Under the pieces are notes generated by a model. It worked only from the letters and a program-made list of their open reading frames with translations, was not told where the DNA came from and did no database searches. From an uncultured Lachnospiraceae bacterium (lineage in GTDB: Bacteria > Bacillota > Clostridia > Lachnospirales > Lachnospiraceae), in contig CANCYO010000010.1 of assembly GCA_947382415.1 (NCBI GenBank), positions 3,841 to 67,840 of the forward strand: DNA of 64,000 bases, given 5' to 3'. The position numbers and the translations under genes were made by a program. This document shows, one piece after another, positions 9,901 to 18,021 of this stretch. Numbering within the stretch: the stretch's first letter is position 1; every line of letters begins with the position of its first letter.

Positions 9901-10001
9901 AGGAGGCGCTGGAGCGCCTTGCACATAATCTGGAGGTACAGCCTTTTGATGAGTACATGCTGGCGATACAGGCCGTGATCGGATCGAATGAAAGGAATTA
10001 A
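6984..10001 (+). CDS. Large J-like domain / TPR protein
   Basis: A 1005-residue cytosolic protein. The first ~55 residues resemble a J-domain (CFLVLGIEP, KNAYRDKLAVTNPEDDPEGFKRLRTAYEEA), but the diagnostic HPD tripeptide is replaced by NPE at about residues 33-35. The remainder is helical, with many TPR-like pairs (for example around residues 190-330 and 640-760, with YEKALADEPANPYIHNSMSHIYVLQGDYERAL). A cysteine pair (CTICGYC) lies near residue 950. I take ATG 6984 over the upstream in-frame TTG. An HscC/DnaK-like Hsp70 gene starts 20 bp downstream, so this is probably its partner or adaptor. Function is inferred from domains and context. Confidence 0.8.
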   Translation: MERTECFLVLGIEPTKDERMIKNAYRDKLAVTNPEDDPEGFKRLRTAYEEACVYAKRSGEEEGEQAEQDTSPSGVWVDKVADIYANIRSRRDLERWKALFDDDIFMALEEEENCRWKLLRYLMDHFRLPSAVWKLLDEKMNLTADADRLRESFPADFINFVVSRCERGEDVEFELFEGADDADYDLFISYYDKCWQALQEERPEEAAKLLEEASGLHIYHPAMEICRGNLLYAQDKKDEAKAFMKSLLDKYPKNSMVCYNTAELLWKLEDRDGAAEIYLGLKAENDRHYMANVRLTEWYYDRGEYTEAKKCAESVLSSGADDSFMELLTKVNAKLERDMERRFREEKDWESGLELCWCYLQDGKTSRGIRLATEIEKSVTAEKEAEYNGLLAKLFVEEAEYEDAVYMAEIWEKLLQEKILSDEDEEEKEKDQDRIRQAHMIRMQCYKALGFKEKEYFEKAIEEIEAVETGTPRDIGLWLEKAQIYMEMEEYDKSLALTSRMIEEYHVYAAAATAMEVYRRQWEAGGVVQNARICIQNFPGYIRAYEHLGRVYLDLEEMDALKELLAEAEQNKIESPYLEAYRYRMTKKPPEVEVLNRRLDEFQKKFQDKLEEGEMLYYETGLPVITEYLYWYPGAYMLRRRASFHKSGRQMEKALEDYEKALADEPANPYIHNSMSHIYVLQGDYERALVSIKKAILYGDLEWTAVLYYHMARIYMMLGDNEQALAWFRYYDKTAGKDGGHLRNMAECLARLGRTEEAAEKIAAFYRKEDGTFYDGYYRSLFNVYHTARDREQMRRVLEEWNQKQQKTISPFSALMPKSVRRKKVDEEAIDYCDRAAWQALQEGDGKTALALLEKHIHLGELRDGSGSREGLEDMVFAAILFGDDKLGKKYAAKLKLWMNKASFRAVDEDYDRPKAKLTREFLANYYTASDDKLQEILDRESGCTICGYCLMPLCQELEGMRILLLIRQGRKEEALERLAHNLEVQPFDEYMLAIQAVIGSNERN

Positions 10002-10020
10002 TTAACGCAGGAGTATGAGC

Positions 10021-11706
10021 ATGATAGTAGGAATAGATTTGGGTACTACCAACAGTCTGGTGGCGTATTTTACGGAGGAGGGTCCCAAGATCATCCCCAA
10101 CAGACTGGGGAAAAATCTGACGCCCTCCGTGGTGAGCGTGGATGAGGAGGGCAATGTATATGTGGGCGAGACGGCCAGAGAGCGCATGAGCCTCTATCCG
10201 TCCTCAGTGGCACAGACTTTTAAGCGCAGCATGGGAACGGAGCGCACCTACAATCTCAGCGGTCATTTATTCAAACCCGAGGAACTCTCCAGCATGGTGC
10301 TGCGCGCGCTGAAGGAGGATGCGGAGGTCTATCTGGGGGAGGAGGTGACCGAGGCGGTCATCAGTGTGCCCGCATATTTTGACGACAAGCGCAGAAAGGC
10401 CACCAAGCGCGCCGGAGAGCTGGCGGGCTTAAAGGTGGAGCGCATGATCTCGGAGCCCACGGCCGCCGCGGTGGCTTACGGCTTATATGACAGGAATCAG
10501 GACACCCGCTTTCTGGTATTTGATCTGGGAGGGGGAACCTTCGATGTGTCCGTGCTGGAGCTGTATCACAATATTCTCGAGGTGCGCGCCGTAGCCGGGG
10601 ACAATTACCTTGGGGGCGAGGATTTCACCCAGGAGATGGCAAAGCTGTTTTTGCAGAAGACCAAGCTGCAGGTATCGGCGCTCTCGGAGAAGGAGCAGGT
10701 GCGTCTGCTGAAAGCGGCGGAGAAGGCGAAGCGCGCCATAAACGACGAGTCCTCAGTCAGCATGAGCTTCCTGTACAAAGAAGAACTCAAAGAGGCGGTG
10801 ATCACAGCAAAAGAATACGAGGAGGCCTGTGAGGAGCTTCTCATGAAGATCAGGGAGCCGGTGAAAAAGAGTCTGGCGGATGCAGGTCTAAAGCTTTCCG
10901 ATATTGATGAGGTGCTGTTGATCGGCGGCGCAACCAGGCTTTCTATTGTGAGGGATTTCCTGATCCGTCTGTTCCGCAAGTTTCCCGACACGAAGCTCAA
11001 TCCGGATGAGACGGTGGCGCTGGGTGCCGCTGTGCAGGCTGCCATGAAGGAGAGACGTGAGGAGGTCAAGGAGGTCATTTTGACCGATGTGTGTTCCTTT
11101 ACGCTGGGAACCGAAGTGGTGGTGGAGTATGACGAGGGCAAGTTTGAGGACGGGAGATTCTGTCCCATCATCGAGCGCAATACGGTGATCCCGGCCAGCC
11201 ACACCGAGCGGCTCTACACGGCCCGGGATAATCAGACCTCCGTGCGGGTGCGGGTGTTGCAGGGGGAGAGCCGCTTTGCCAGAAACAATCTGTATCTGGG
11301 TGAGCTGGAGATCGAGGTGCCCAAAGGACCCAAGGGCAGCGAATCCGTGGATGTGACTTACACTTACGATATCAACTCCCTTCTGGAGGTGGAGGTCCGG
11401 GTGGTCTCCACGGGGATCACCAAGAAGATGATCATCAAGGGACAGGATAATCAGATGACGGAGGAGGAGATCAAAAAGCGCATGGAGGAGCTGGCGTATC
11501 TGAAGATCCAGCCCAGAGATTTTGAGGAAAACCGTCTGGTGCTGCTTCGGGCGGAGCGTATGTATGAGGAGGCTCTGGGGGAGCGCAGGCAGCGGCTTGA
11601 CCGCTATATCACGGCCTTTGAGGCGGCTCTGAAGAGAGGCGACCATGACGAGATCCGGGAGACCAGAGAGGAATTGAATGACGTCCTGGAGGATGAGGAC
11701 GATTAG
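10021..11706 (+). CDS. Hsp70-family chaperone, HscC-like
   Basis: ATP-driven chaperone of the short Hsp70 type. The nucleotide-binding domain shows IVGIDLGTTNS, the phosphate-2 segment FDLGGGTFDVS (about residue 167), EPTAAAVAYG and the adenosine motif LLIGGATRLS. The substrate-binding domain is followed by a shortened lid rich in Glu/Arg, total 561 residues, close to E. coli HscC rather than DnaK (about 610-640). I choose ATG 10021: AGGAG at 10009-10013 is 7 bp away, versus 1 bp for the upstream ATG at 10015. It is co-directional and tightly spaced with the J-like/TPR gene. Confidence 0.92.
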   Translation: MIVGIDLGTTNSLVAYFTEEGPKIIPNRLGKNLTPSVVSVDEEGNVYVGETARERMSLYPSSVAQTFKRSMGTERTYNLSGHLFKPEELSSMVLRALKEDAEVYLGEEVTEAVISVPAYFDDKRRKATKRAGELAGLKVERMISEPTAAAVAYGLYDRNQDTRFLVFDLGGGTFDVSVLELYHNILEVRAVAGDNYLGGEDFTQEMAKLFLQKTKLQVSALSEKEQVRLLKAAEKAKRAINDESSVSMSFLYKEELKEAVITAKEYEEACEELLMKIREPVKKSLADAGLKLSDIDEVLLIGGATRLSIVRDFLIRLFRKFPDTKLNPDETVALGAAVQAAMKERREEVKEVILTDVCSFTLGTEVVVEYDEGKFEDGRFCPIIERNTVIPASHTERLYTARDNQTSVRVRVLQGESRFARNNLYLGELEIEVPKGPKGSESVDVTYTYDINSLLEVEVRVVSTGITKKMIIKGQDNQMTEEEIKKRMEELAYLKIQPRDFEENRLVLLRAERMYEEALGERRQRLDRYITAFEAALKRGDHDEIRETREELNDVLEDEDD

Positions 11707-11718
11707 GAGGATAAAGCA

Positions 11719-14394
11719 ATGCAGAAACGTGGCGTAAATGAACTGAGAAGAATGTATCTGGACTTTTTTGAGAGCAAGGAGCACTTGAAGATGAAGAGCT
11801 TTTCGCTGGTGCCGCACAATGACAACAGTCTGCTGATCATCAACTCCGGCATGGCTCCCTTAAAGCCTTATTTTACAGGGCAGGAGATTCCGCCCCGCCG
11901 CCGTGTGACCACCTGTCAGAAATGTGTGCGCACCGGAGATATCGAGAATGTGGGCAAGACCGCAAGACATCTGACCCTCTTTGAGATGCTGGGCAACTTT
12001 TCCTTCGGAGACTATTTCAAGCACGAAGCGATCCGCTGGAGCTGGGAATTCCTGACCGAGCATGTGGGCATGGAGCCGGAGCGGCTTTATCCTTCCATTT
12101 ATTGCGAGGACGACGAGGCCTTTGATATCTGGACGAAGGAGATTGGTGTTCCCGCAGAGAAAATCACCCGTTTTTACCGGGATGAGAACGGTGCATGCGA
12201 TAATTTCTGGGAACATGGCGCAGGCCCCTGCGGTCCCTGTTCCGAGATCTATTATGACAGAGGCGAGAAATACGGCTGCGGAAAGCCCGACTGTAAGGTG
12301 GGCTGCGACTGCGACCGCTTTATGGAAGTGTGGAACAATGTGTTCACACAGTTTGAGAGCGACGGAAAGGGCCATTACACGGAACTTGTCCAGAAGAATA
12401 TCGACACCGGAATGGGGCTTGAGAGACTGGCGGTGGTGGTGCAGGATGTGGACTCCGTGTTCGACATCGACACCATGAAAGCCATCCGGGACCGCATCTG
12501 CGAGATTGCCGGAGTGACTTATCAGGAGGATGAGACCGCGGACGATTCTGCCCGTCAGACAAATGTCTCTGTGCGGCTTATTACGGATCATATCCGTTCC
12601 TCCACTTTCATGATCAGCGACGGCATCATGCCATCCAACGAGGGCAGGGGATATGTGCTGCGCCGTCTGATCCGCCGGGCGGCAAGACATGGAAGGCTTC
12701 TGGGCATTCAGGGGAAATTTCTGGCCGAGCTGAGCCGCACCGTCATCGACGAGTGTAAGGACGGATATCCTGAACTGGAAGAAAAGAAGGAGTTTATCCT
12801 GACAGTGCTCACTCAGGAGGAAAATAAATTTGACAGAACCATCGACCAGGGCTTAAGCATTCTGGCGCAGATGGAGGAAGAGATGGCACAAAACGGCGTG
12901 AAGGAGCTTTCCGGCGAGAATGCGTTTAAACTTTACGACACCTATGGCTTTCCCATGGATCTGACGGAGGAAATCCTGGGGGAGAAGGGCTTTACCATCG
13001 ATCAGGCGGGATTTGCCCTGTGCATGGAGAAGCAGAAGACCAAGGCCAGAAAGGCCAGAAAGACTACTAATTACATGGGCGCGGACGTCACAGTGTACGA
13101 GTCTATAGACCCTGCCATCACCACGGCGTTTGTGGGTTATGACAGGCTGCAGCACAATTCAAAGGTGACGGTGCTCACCACGGAGACAGAGCTGGTGGAG
13201 GCTCTCACAGACGGGCAGGTGGGAACCGTCATCGTGGAGGAGACGCCCTTTTATGCCACCATGGGCGGCCAGAATGCCGACACAGGCGTGATCACCACTG
13301 CGGACGGCAGCTTTGAGGTGAAAGATACCGTAAAGCTTCTGGGCGGTAAGGTAGGACATATCGGCGTGGTGACAAAGGGTATGATCAAAGTGGGAGATAC
13401 GGCCACGCTCACCGTGAATGAGACACAGCGCGCAGACACCTGCAGAAACCATTCGGCCACGCACCTTCTGCAGAAGGCGCTCAGGGAGGTTCTGGGCAGC
13501 CATGTAGAGCAGAACGGTTCCTATGTGGACGGAGAGAGGCTGCGCTTTGACTTCAGCCATTTTCAGGCCATGACGGCGGAGGAGCTGGAGCGGGTAGAGC
13601 GGCTTGTGAATGAGAAGATTGCGGAGGCCATCCCTGTGGTCACGGATGTGATGAATATCGAGGACGCCAAAAAGACGGGGGCTATGCAGCTTTTTGGCGA
13701 GAAATACGGCGATACCGTGCGCGTGGTACGCATGGGCGATTTTTCCGTGGAGTTCTGCGGCGGTACGCATGTGAGTAACACGGCGTCCATAACCGCTTTC
13801 AAGATTCTCTCCGAGAACGGTGTGGCGGCAGGCGTGAGACGTATTGAGGCCCTGACCGGAAACGGTGTGTTTGCCTATTACCGCGGTCTGGAGCAGACGC
13901 TGGAGAATGTCGCAAAAGTGCTTAAGACCACCCCGGGGGCCATCGTGGAGAAATGCGAACATCTCATGGCAGATATGAAGGCGCTTGCTTCTGAGAACGA
14001 GTCCTTAAAGAGCAAGGCTGCCAGGGACGCTCTGGGTGATGTGATGGATCAGGTGACAGAGGTGAAGGGCGTGAAGCTCCTTGCCGCAAGTGTGAACGGC
14101 GTAGACATGAATGGTCTGAGAGAGCTGGGAGATCAGCTCAAGGAGAAACTGGGAGAGGGCGTTGTGGTGCTCCTGTCCGAGCAGGAGGGCAGGGTGAATC
14201 TGGTTGCCATGGCCACGGACGGCGCGGTGAAGGCCGGAGCCCACGCAGGAAATCTCATCAAGGGAATTGCCGCACTGGTAGGCGGAGGCGGAGGCGGACG
14301 CCCCAATATGGCGCAGGCAGGCGGCAAGAACCCCGCGGGAATCGGACAGGCTGTGGCCGAGACTGCCAGAGTGCTTGAGGGACAGCTGCAGTAA
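11719..14394 (+). CDS. alaS: Alanyl-tRNA synthetase
   Basis: Class II synthetase that charges tRNA-Ala and edits Ser/Gly mischarging. The 891-residue length is normal. N-terminal catalytic domain: motif 1 region from LDFFESKEHLKMKSFSLVP, motif 2 GKTARHLTLFEMLGNFSFGDYFK, and GMGLERLAVVVQ near residue 230. The editing domain carries HSATHLLQKAL and CGGTHVSNT, its zinc-binding residues. The C-terminal DHHA1 domain ends in the Gly-rich GGGGGGRPNMAQAGGKNP. AGGAGG precedes the ATG by 8 bp. It is the last gene of the chaperone group. Confidence 0.98.
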   Translation: MQKRGVNELRRMYLDFFESKEHLKMKSFSLVPHNDNSLLIINSGMAPLKPYFTGQEIPPRRRVTTCQKCVRTGDIENVGKTARHLTLFEMLGNFSFGDYFKHEAIRWSWEFLTEHVGMEPERLYPSIYCEDDEAFDIWTKEIGVPAEKITRFYRDENGACDNFWEHGAGPCGPCSEIYYDRGEKYGCGKPDCKVGCDCDRFMEVWNNVFTQFESDGKGHYTELVQKNIDTGMGLERLAVVVQDVDSVFDIDTMKAIRDRICEIAGVTYQEDETADDSARQTNVSVRLITDHIRSSTFMISDGIMPSNEGRGYVLRRLIRRAARHGRLLGIQGKFLAELSRTVIDECKDGYPELEEKKEFILTVLTQEENKFDRTIDQGLSILAQMEEEMAQNGVKELSGENAFKLYDTYGFPMDLTEEILGEKGFTIDQAGFALCMEKQKTKARKARKTTNYMGADVTVYESIDPAITTAFVGYDRLQHNSKVTVLTTETELVEALTDGQVGTVIVEETPFYATMGGQNADTGVITTADGSFEVKDTVKLLGGKVGHIGVVTKGMIKVGDTATLTVNETQRADTCRNHSATHLLQKALREVLGSHVEQNGSYVDGERLRFDFSHFQAMTAEELERVERLVNEKIAEAIPVVTDVMNIEDAKKTGAMQLFGEKYGDTVRVVRMGDFSVEFCGGTHVSNTASITAFKILSENGVAAGVRRIEALTGNGVFAYYRGLEQTLENVAKVLKTTPGAIVEKCEHLMADMKALASENESLKSKAARDALGDVMDQVTEVKGVKLLAASVNGVDMNGLRELGDQLKEKLGEGVVVLLSEQEGRVNLVAMATDGAVKAGAHAGNLIKGIAALVGGGGGGRPNMAQAGGKNPAGIGQAVAETARVLEGQLQ

Positions 14395-14432
14395 TTACGA
14401 TTTGAAACCGGAAGACAGTATGGAGGAGTCGC

Positions 14433-16391
14433 ATGAAGGAACTCAGGAGGGTGATCATAAAGACATTCATTGCCGTATGGGCTCTGGCAGGCGGCTCCCT
14501 CTCCATGATTCTGACCGGTTATGTGACGGATGTGCCTCTTGCAAAATATATATTTACAGTGTTAGAGAATCTGGACGGCCGGGGGATGGAATGCTGTCTT
14601 CTGGCGATGGGAACCGGTCTGATCTTTTATCTGGTGCGGGATCGGCAGAGGAATCCCCGGGTCAGCGGACTCTCGGCATTTTTTGCCGTCTGTACGGTAT
14701 TTGGCATCAGTTATTACAAAACCGATTCCTGGGACTGTATCTTTTTGTTCGGAAATCAGTTTTTGTTGGCAGTGTTCGTCATGCTGGGCTATTATTTTTT
14801 CTACAAAAATGTGATCCTGTTCACAGGCATGGTGTTCGAGAAAAAGCAGGAATGGCTGTGTGCCGGGGCACAGAGCAGGGCGGGCCGGATTTTGTTTGAG
14901 GAACATCCTTTTTTGGGGCCGCTTCTGTTTCTGCTTGTGACAGGTCTGCCATGGATTATTGCATTCTGTCCGGGGACGCTTCAGTGGGACGCCCACGGAC
15001 AGCTTTGGATGGCTATGGGGGTGACGGAGCAGACAAGCTATCACCCGGTGTTCATATCTGACTATATGGCCGGGTGTGTGATGTTCGGGCGCCGGTTGTT
15101 TCACTCGGATTCCGTAGGCTTATTTTTCTATACTTTTCCGCAGTTTCTGGCGCAAAGTCTTGTGTTTTCTTATGTGCTGGCCGTGATGAGGCGGCTTCAC
15201 AGTCCTGTTTTGTTTCGTTGGATGGCATTGATTTTCTGGGGTGTCTTTCCCTATTTTCAGATCTGGGGGTTTACTATGGTGAAGGACAGTCCCTATTATA
15301 TTTCCTTCGTGCTGTTTGTGACAGTGCTTGCGGAGGTGCTGGCCTGTGGGGAGAGTCCGTCGGGAGCTTTGGGCGGACAGGCAGGCACCGGGCGGACGGG
15401 CATCGGACAGACAGAATCCGGGCGGACAGGCAGGATTACCTGGCGGCAGTATGGATTGATGGCGCTTGGCGTGGGCGGTATGGCGCTCTCGCGAAACGAC
15501 GGGAGATATGTGATTGTTCTGACCCTGGCTGCGGCGCTTTTGTGTTATCGCAGGTATTGGAGGGTATTTGTACTGGGGCTTTGTGTCTGTGTGGGTCTGC
15601 TGGTGGTGGAGGAGGGAATCTATATGCCGCTTGCGGGCATCGGCAGAGGGCCTGCGGGGGAGATGCTCTCGGTGCCGCTGCAGCAGACGGCCCGGTATCT
15701 TCGGGATCATTTTGAAGATGTGACACAGGAAGAGGCGGCAATCCTCGAAAAAGGTTTTGAGGTGGAGCTGTCCGAGATTGCAGACAGATATAAGCCTGAT
15801 ATCTCCGATCCTGTGAAGGCAAATTTTACGGATGCGCCTGACCGGACATATCTGAAAGAGTATTTCCGGGTGTGGGCGGCGCAGTTTGGACGGCATCCCG
15901 ACACTTATGTTCAGGCGTTTCTGAACCAGATTTACGGCTATTTTTACCCGGATTGTCCCAATCACGGGGACTATCTGACCGTGACCTATATCGGCAACTC
16001 CGAGCATTGGCAGGACGGTCATCTGGACATGGAATTTACCGTGAAAAACGGTGTGCTGCGGGAGTTTTTGAGACATACTGTATACACTGTGGAGAAGATG
16101 CCGGTGTTGTCATTATTTTACGGCTGTGGTATCTATACCTGGCTGCTTTTGGGAGCCGCGGCGGGAATGCTTGCCCGGGGGAAACGCAGGGAGCTGTGCG
16201 TTCTGGCGCCGGAATTTGTGGTGCTGCTCATCTGTCTGGTCTCCCCTGTAAACGGATATCTGCGCTACATGATGCCTGTGATGGCGGCGCTGCCGCTCTG
16301 GGCGGCCTGGTGGTTTTATCAGACCTCAGGCCCGGGAAGGATTGATACCGATGAAAATGCTATGGATGAAAAAAACGGGAATGAAAAATGA
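14433..16391 (+). CDS. Polytopic membrane protein, DUF6020-like
   Basis: A 652-residue integral membrane protein with about 11-13 hydrophobic helices and a large extracytoplasmic loop (about residues 400-560). The motifs PGTLQWDAHGQL (about 180) and SYHPVF look like those of DUF6020 proteins, a GT-C-like, glycosyltransferase-type membrane group; this is recognition from memory. A low-complexity insert made of Gly-Gln-Thr-Gly-Arg units (about residues 310-335; DNA 15371-15433) interrupts a loop and looks like a slipped-strand expansion. The 3' end overlaps the next gene by 41 bp, so the two membrane proteins are coupled. Possible role in cell-surface glycan assembly (inference). Confidence 0.7.
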   Translation: MKELRRVIIKTFIAVWALAGGSLSMILTGYVTDVPLAKYIFTVLENLDGRGMECCLLAMGTGLIFYLVRDRQRNPRVSGLSAFFAVCTVFGISYYKTDSWDCIFLFGNQFLLAVFVMLGYYFFYKNVILFTGMVFEKKQEWLCAGAQSRAGRILFEEHPFLGPLLFLLVTGLPWIIAFCPGTLQWDAHGQLWMAMGVTEQTSYHPVFISDYMAGCVMFGRRLFHSDSVGLFFYTFPQFLAQSLVFSYVLAVMRRLHSPVLFRWMALIFWGVFPYFQIWGFTMVKDSPYYISFVLFVTVLAEVLACGESPSGALGGQAGTGRTGIGQTESGRTGRITWRQYGLMALGVGGMALSRNDGRYVIVLTLAAALLCYRRYWRVFVLGLCVCVGLLVVEEGIYMPLAGIGRGPAGEMLSVPLQQTARYLRDHFEDVTQEEAAILEKGFEVELSEIADRYKPDISDPVKANFTDAPDRTYLKEYFRVWAAQFGRHPDTYVQAFLNQIYGYFYPDCPNHGDYLTVTYIGNSEHWQDGHLDMEFTVKNGVLREFLRHTVYTVEKMPVLSLFYGCGIYTWLLLGAAAGMLARGKRRELCVLAPEFVVLLICLVSPVNGYLRYMMPVMAALPLWAAWWFYQTSGPGRIDTDENAMDEKNGNEK

Positions 16392-17982
16392 GGGAATCAA
16401 AAATCAGGGAATCAAAAATAAAGAAGGCAGACAATATCTTCTGATCAATATTTGTTTTGTCCTGGCGCTGTGTATCGTGGCTGCGCCGCTTCTGATACTC
16501 AGCGCATACAATTTTCCGTCGGCGGATGACTGGAGCTACGGGAGAGACGCCTATAAAGCTTTGCAGGCGGGTGGCGGTGTGGGGACGGTTCTGCGGATAT
16601 CCTTTGAGACGGTGGCGAGATATTATGTGGGCTGGGAGGGGAGGTTTATGAACGCGTTCTTTGCCTCTCTGCAGCCGGGAATCTGGGGAGAGGAATATTA
16701 TGCCGTGGTAGCCTGGCTGATGCTGGGCGGGTTGATTTTGGGCGAGCTCTTTTTGTTTCATGAACTGTTTGGCAGACTGTTGTGCCGGGAGGGCCGCGAA
16801 AATCGGGGATTGTGGTTTCCGGTGGCCGCCGCCACATTGATCCTGCAGATACTCTATACTCCCAGTGCGGTGGAAAGTTTTTATTGGTATACGGGAGCGG
16901 TGAACTATACCTTTGTGTTCGGATTGTCCATGATTTTGACCGCTTTGTTTTTAAAACTGGGGCTGGGAAATACAAAAGGCTGGAAATACGGGCTGACTGC
17001 CGCTGCGGCGTGTGTTTTGTCCGTGGCAGTGGGGGGAGACAATTATTCCACCAGTTTGTCCACATTTTTATTTATGCTGTGTTCGTATGCTTTGCTTCCG
17101 GTGTTTTGCGGGCAGGCGGCAGCTTCGGGAAAATGGTTTGACAGGGCTGTGTTTGGACGGCTGCTGCGCCGAACCTGGTATCTGGTGGTACTGACGGGAG
17201 GGAGTCTGCTGGCCTGTATTCTGGCGCCCGGCAATGCCAAACGACTTGAGGGGAATTTTGGCGGCGCTACTACGGGAAACGCTCTGGTGGCAGTGCTGCA
17301 GTCGCTGTGGCGCTCCTTTACCAATATCTGGTCCTGGACGGACGTTAAAATACTGCTGATGGTTCTGGTGATTCTGCCTTTTGTGTGGCTGGCTGTGAAG
17401 AATATGCGGTATGAGTTTCGATTCCCGGGAATTTTTACTTTATTTACCTTTGGACTTTACGCGTCTCAGATCACATCCAATCTCTATGTGGACGGAACCA
17501 CCGGAGGCGGCAGGGTGGCGGCAATCCTGTACTATTCTTATCATGTGTGGCTGGTGGGCAATGTGTGGTATTGGACGGGATGGCTTTGCAGGAGGCGGCA
17601 AAGCTGGCCCGCATTTTTGGAAAGGGTATTTTCTGCCGCGGGGCCTTTTGTGCGCAGATTTTTGATTCCTTACTGCGCCGTGGCGGGAATCATTCTGGCG
17701 GGAGTGATCTATACCTTTGATCTGAAGGAGATATCCAGCTACAGAGCTTACCGTGACTGGAGGCAGGGCTGGGCGCAGCAGTATGCGGCTGAGTGGCGGG
17801 AGCGGCTGGAGGTACTGCATGACGAGACTGTCACCCAGGTGGAGTTTGCTCCGCTGTCCGTATACCCCGAGACGATGCTCTACACGGATCTGCAGGATCA
17901 GGACGGCTATATCTGGGTGAACAAGGCCTGTGCCAATTATTATGGAAAAGAGTATATTCATGTCGTAAATGTCACAGAATAA
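16351..17982 (+). CDS. Polytopic membrane protein, DUF6056-like
   Basis: A 543-residue membrane protein with about 10-12 helices. The early periplasmic-side motif NFPSADDWSYG (about residues 50-60) and the WEGRFMNAFF and SVESFYWYTGA-like segments are typical of DUF6056 glycosyltransferase-like membrane proteins. ATG 16351 is preferred: GGAAGG lies 10 bp upstream, inside the previous gene. Residues 14-25 contain a duplicated GIKNQ/GIKNK unit encoded by a 15-bp tandem repeat (16388-16417). The pairing with the DUF6020-like gene suggests a joint role in envelope polysaccharide or teichoic-acid decoration (inference). Confidence 0.7.
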   Translation: MKMLWMKKTGMKNEGIKNQGIKNKEGRQYLLINICFVLALCIVAAPLLILSAYNFPSADDWSYGRDAYKALQAGGGVGTVLRISFETVARYYVGWEGRFMNAFFASLQPGIWGEEYYAVVAWLMLGGLILGELFLFHELFGRLLCREGRENRGLWFPVAAATLILQILYTPSAVESFYWYTGAVNYTFVFGLSMILTALFLKLGLGNTKGWKYGLTAAAACVLSVAVGGDNYSTSLSTFLFMLCSYALLPVFCGQAAASGKWFDRAVFGRLLRRTWYLVVLTGGSLLACILAPGNAKRLEGNFGGATTGNALVAVLQSLWRSFTNIWSWTDVKILLMVLVILPFVWLAVKNMRYEFRFPGIFTLFTFGLYASQITSNLYVDGTTGGGRVAAILYYSYHVWLVGNVWYWTGWLCRRRQSWPAFLERVFSAAGPFVRRFLIPYCAVAGIILAGVIYTFDLKEISSYRAYRDWRQGWAQQYAAEWRERLEVLHDETVTQVEFAPLSVYPETMLYTDLQDQDGYIWVNKACANYYGKEYIHVVNVTE

Positions 17983-18021
17983 GGGTGCGGACTATTTGAG
18001 ATAAAGGTTGAAAAGAACAGG

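Noticed and set aside
7623..9926. A 767-codon open frame on the minus strand inside the J-like/TPR gene
   Set aside because: Shadow of a long plus-strand gene with biased codons; the translation is Leu/His/Gln-rich with no domain, and there is no ribosome binding site.
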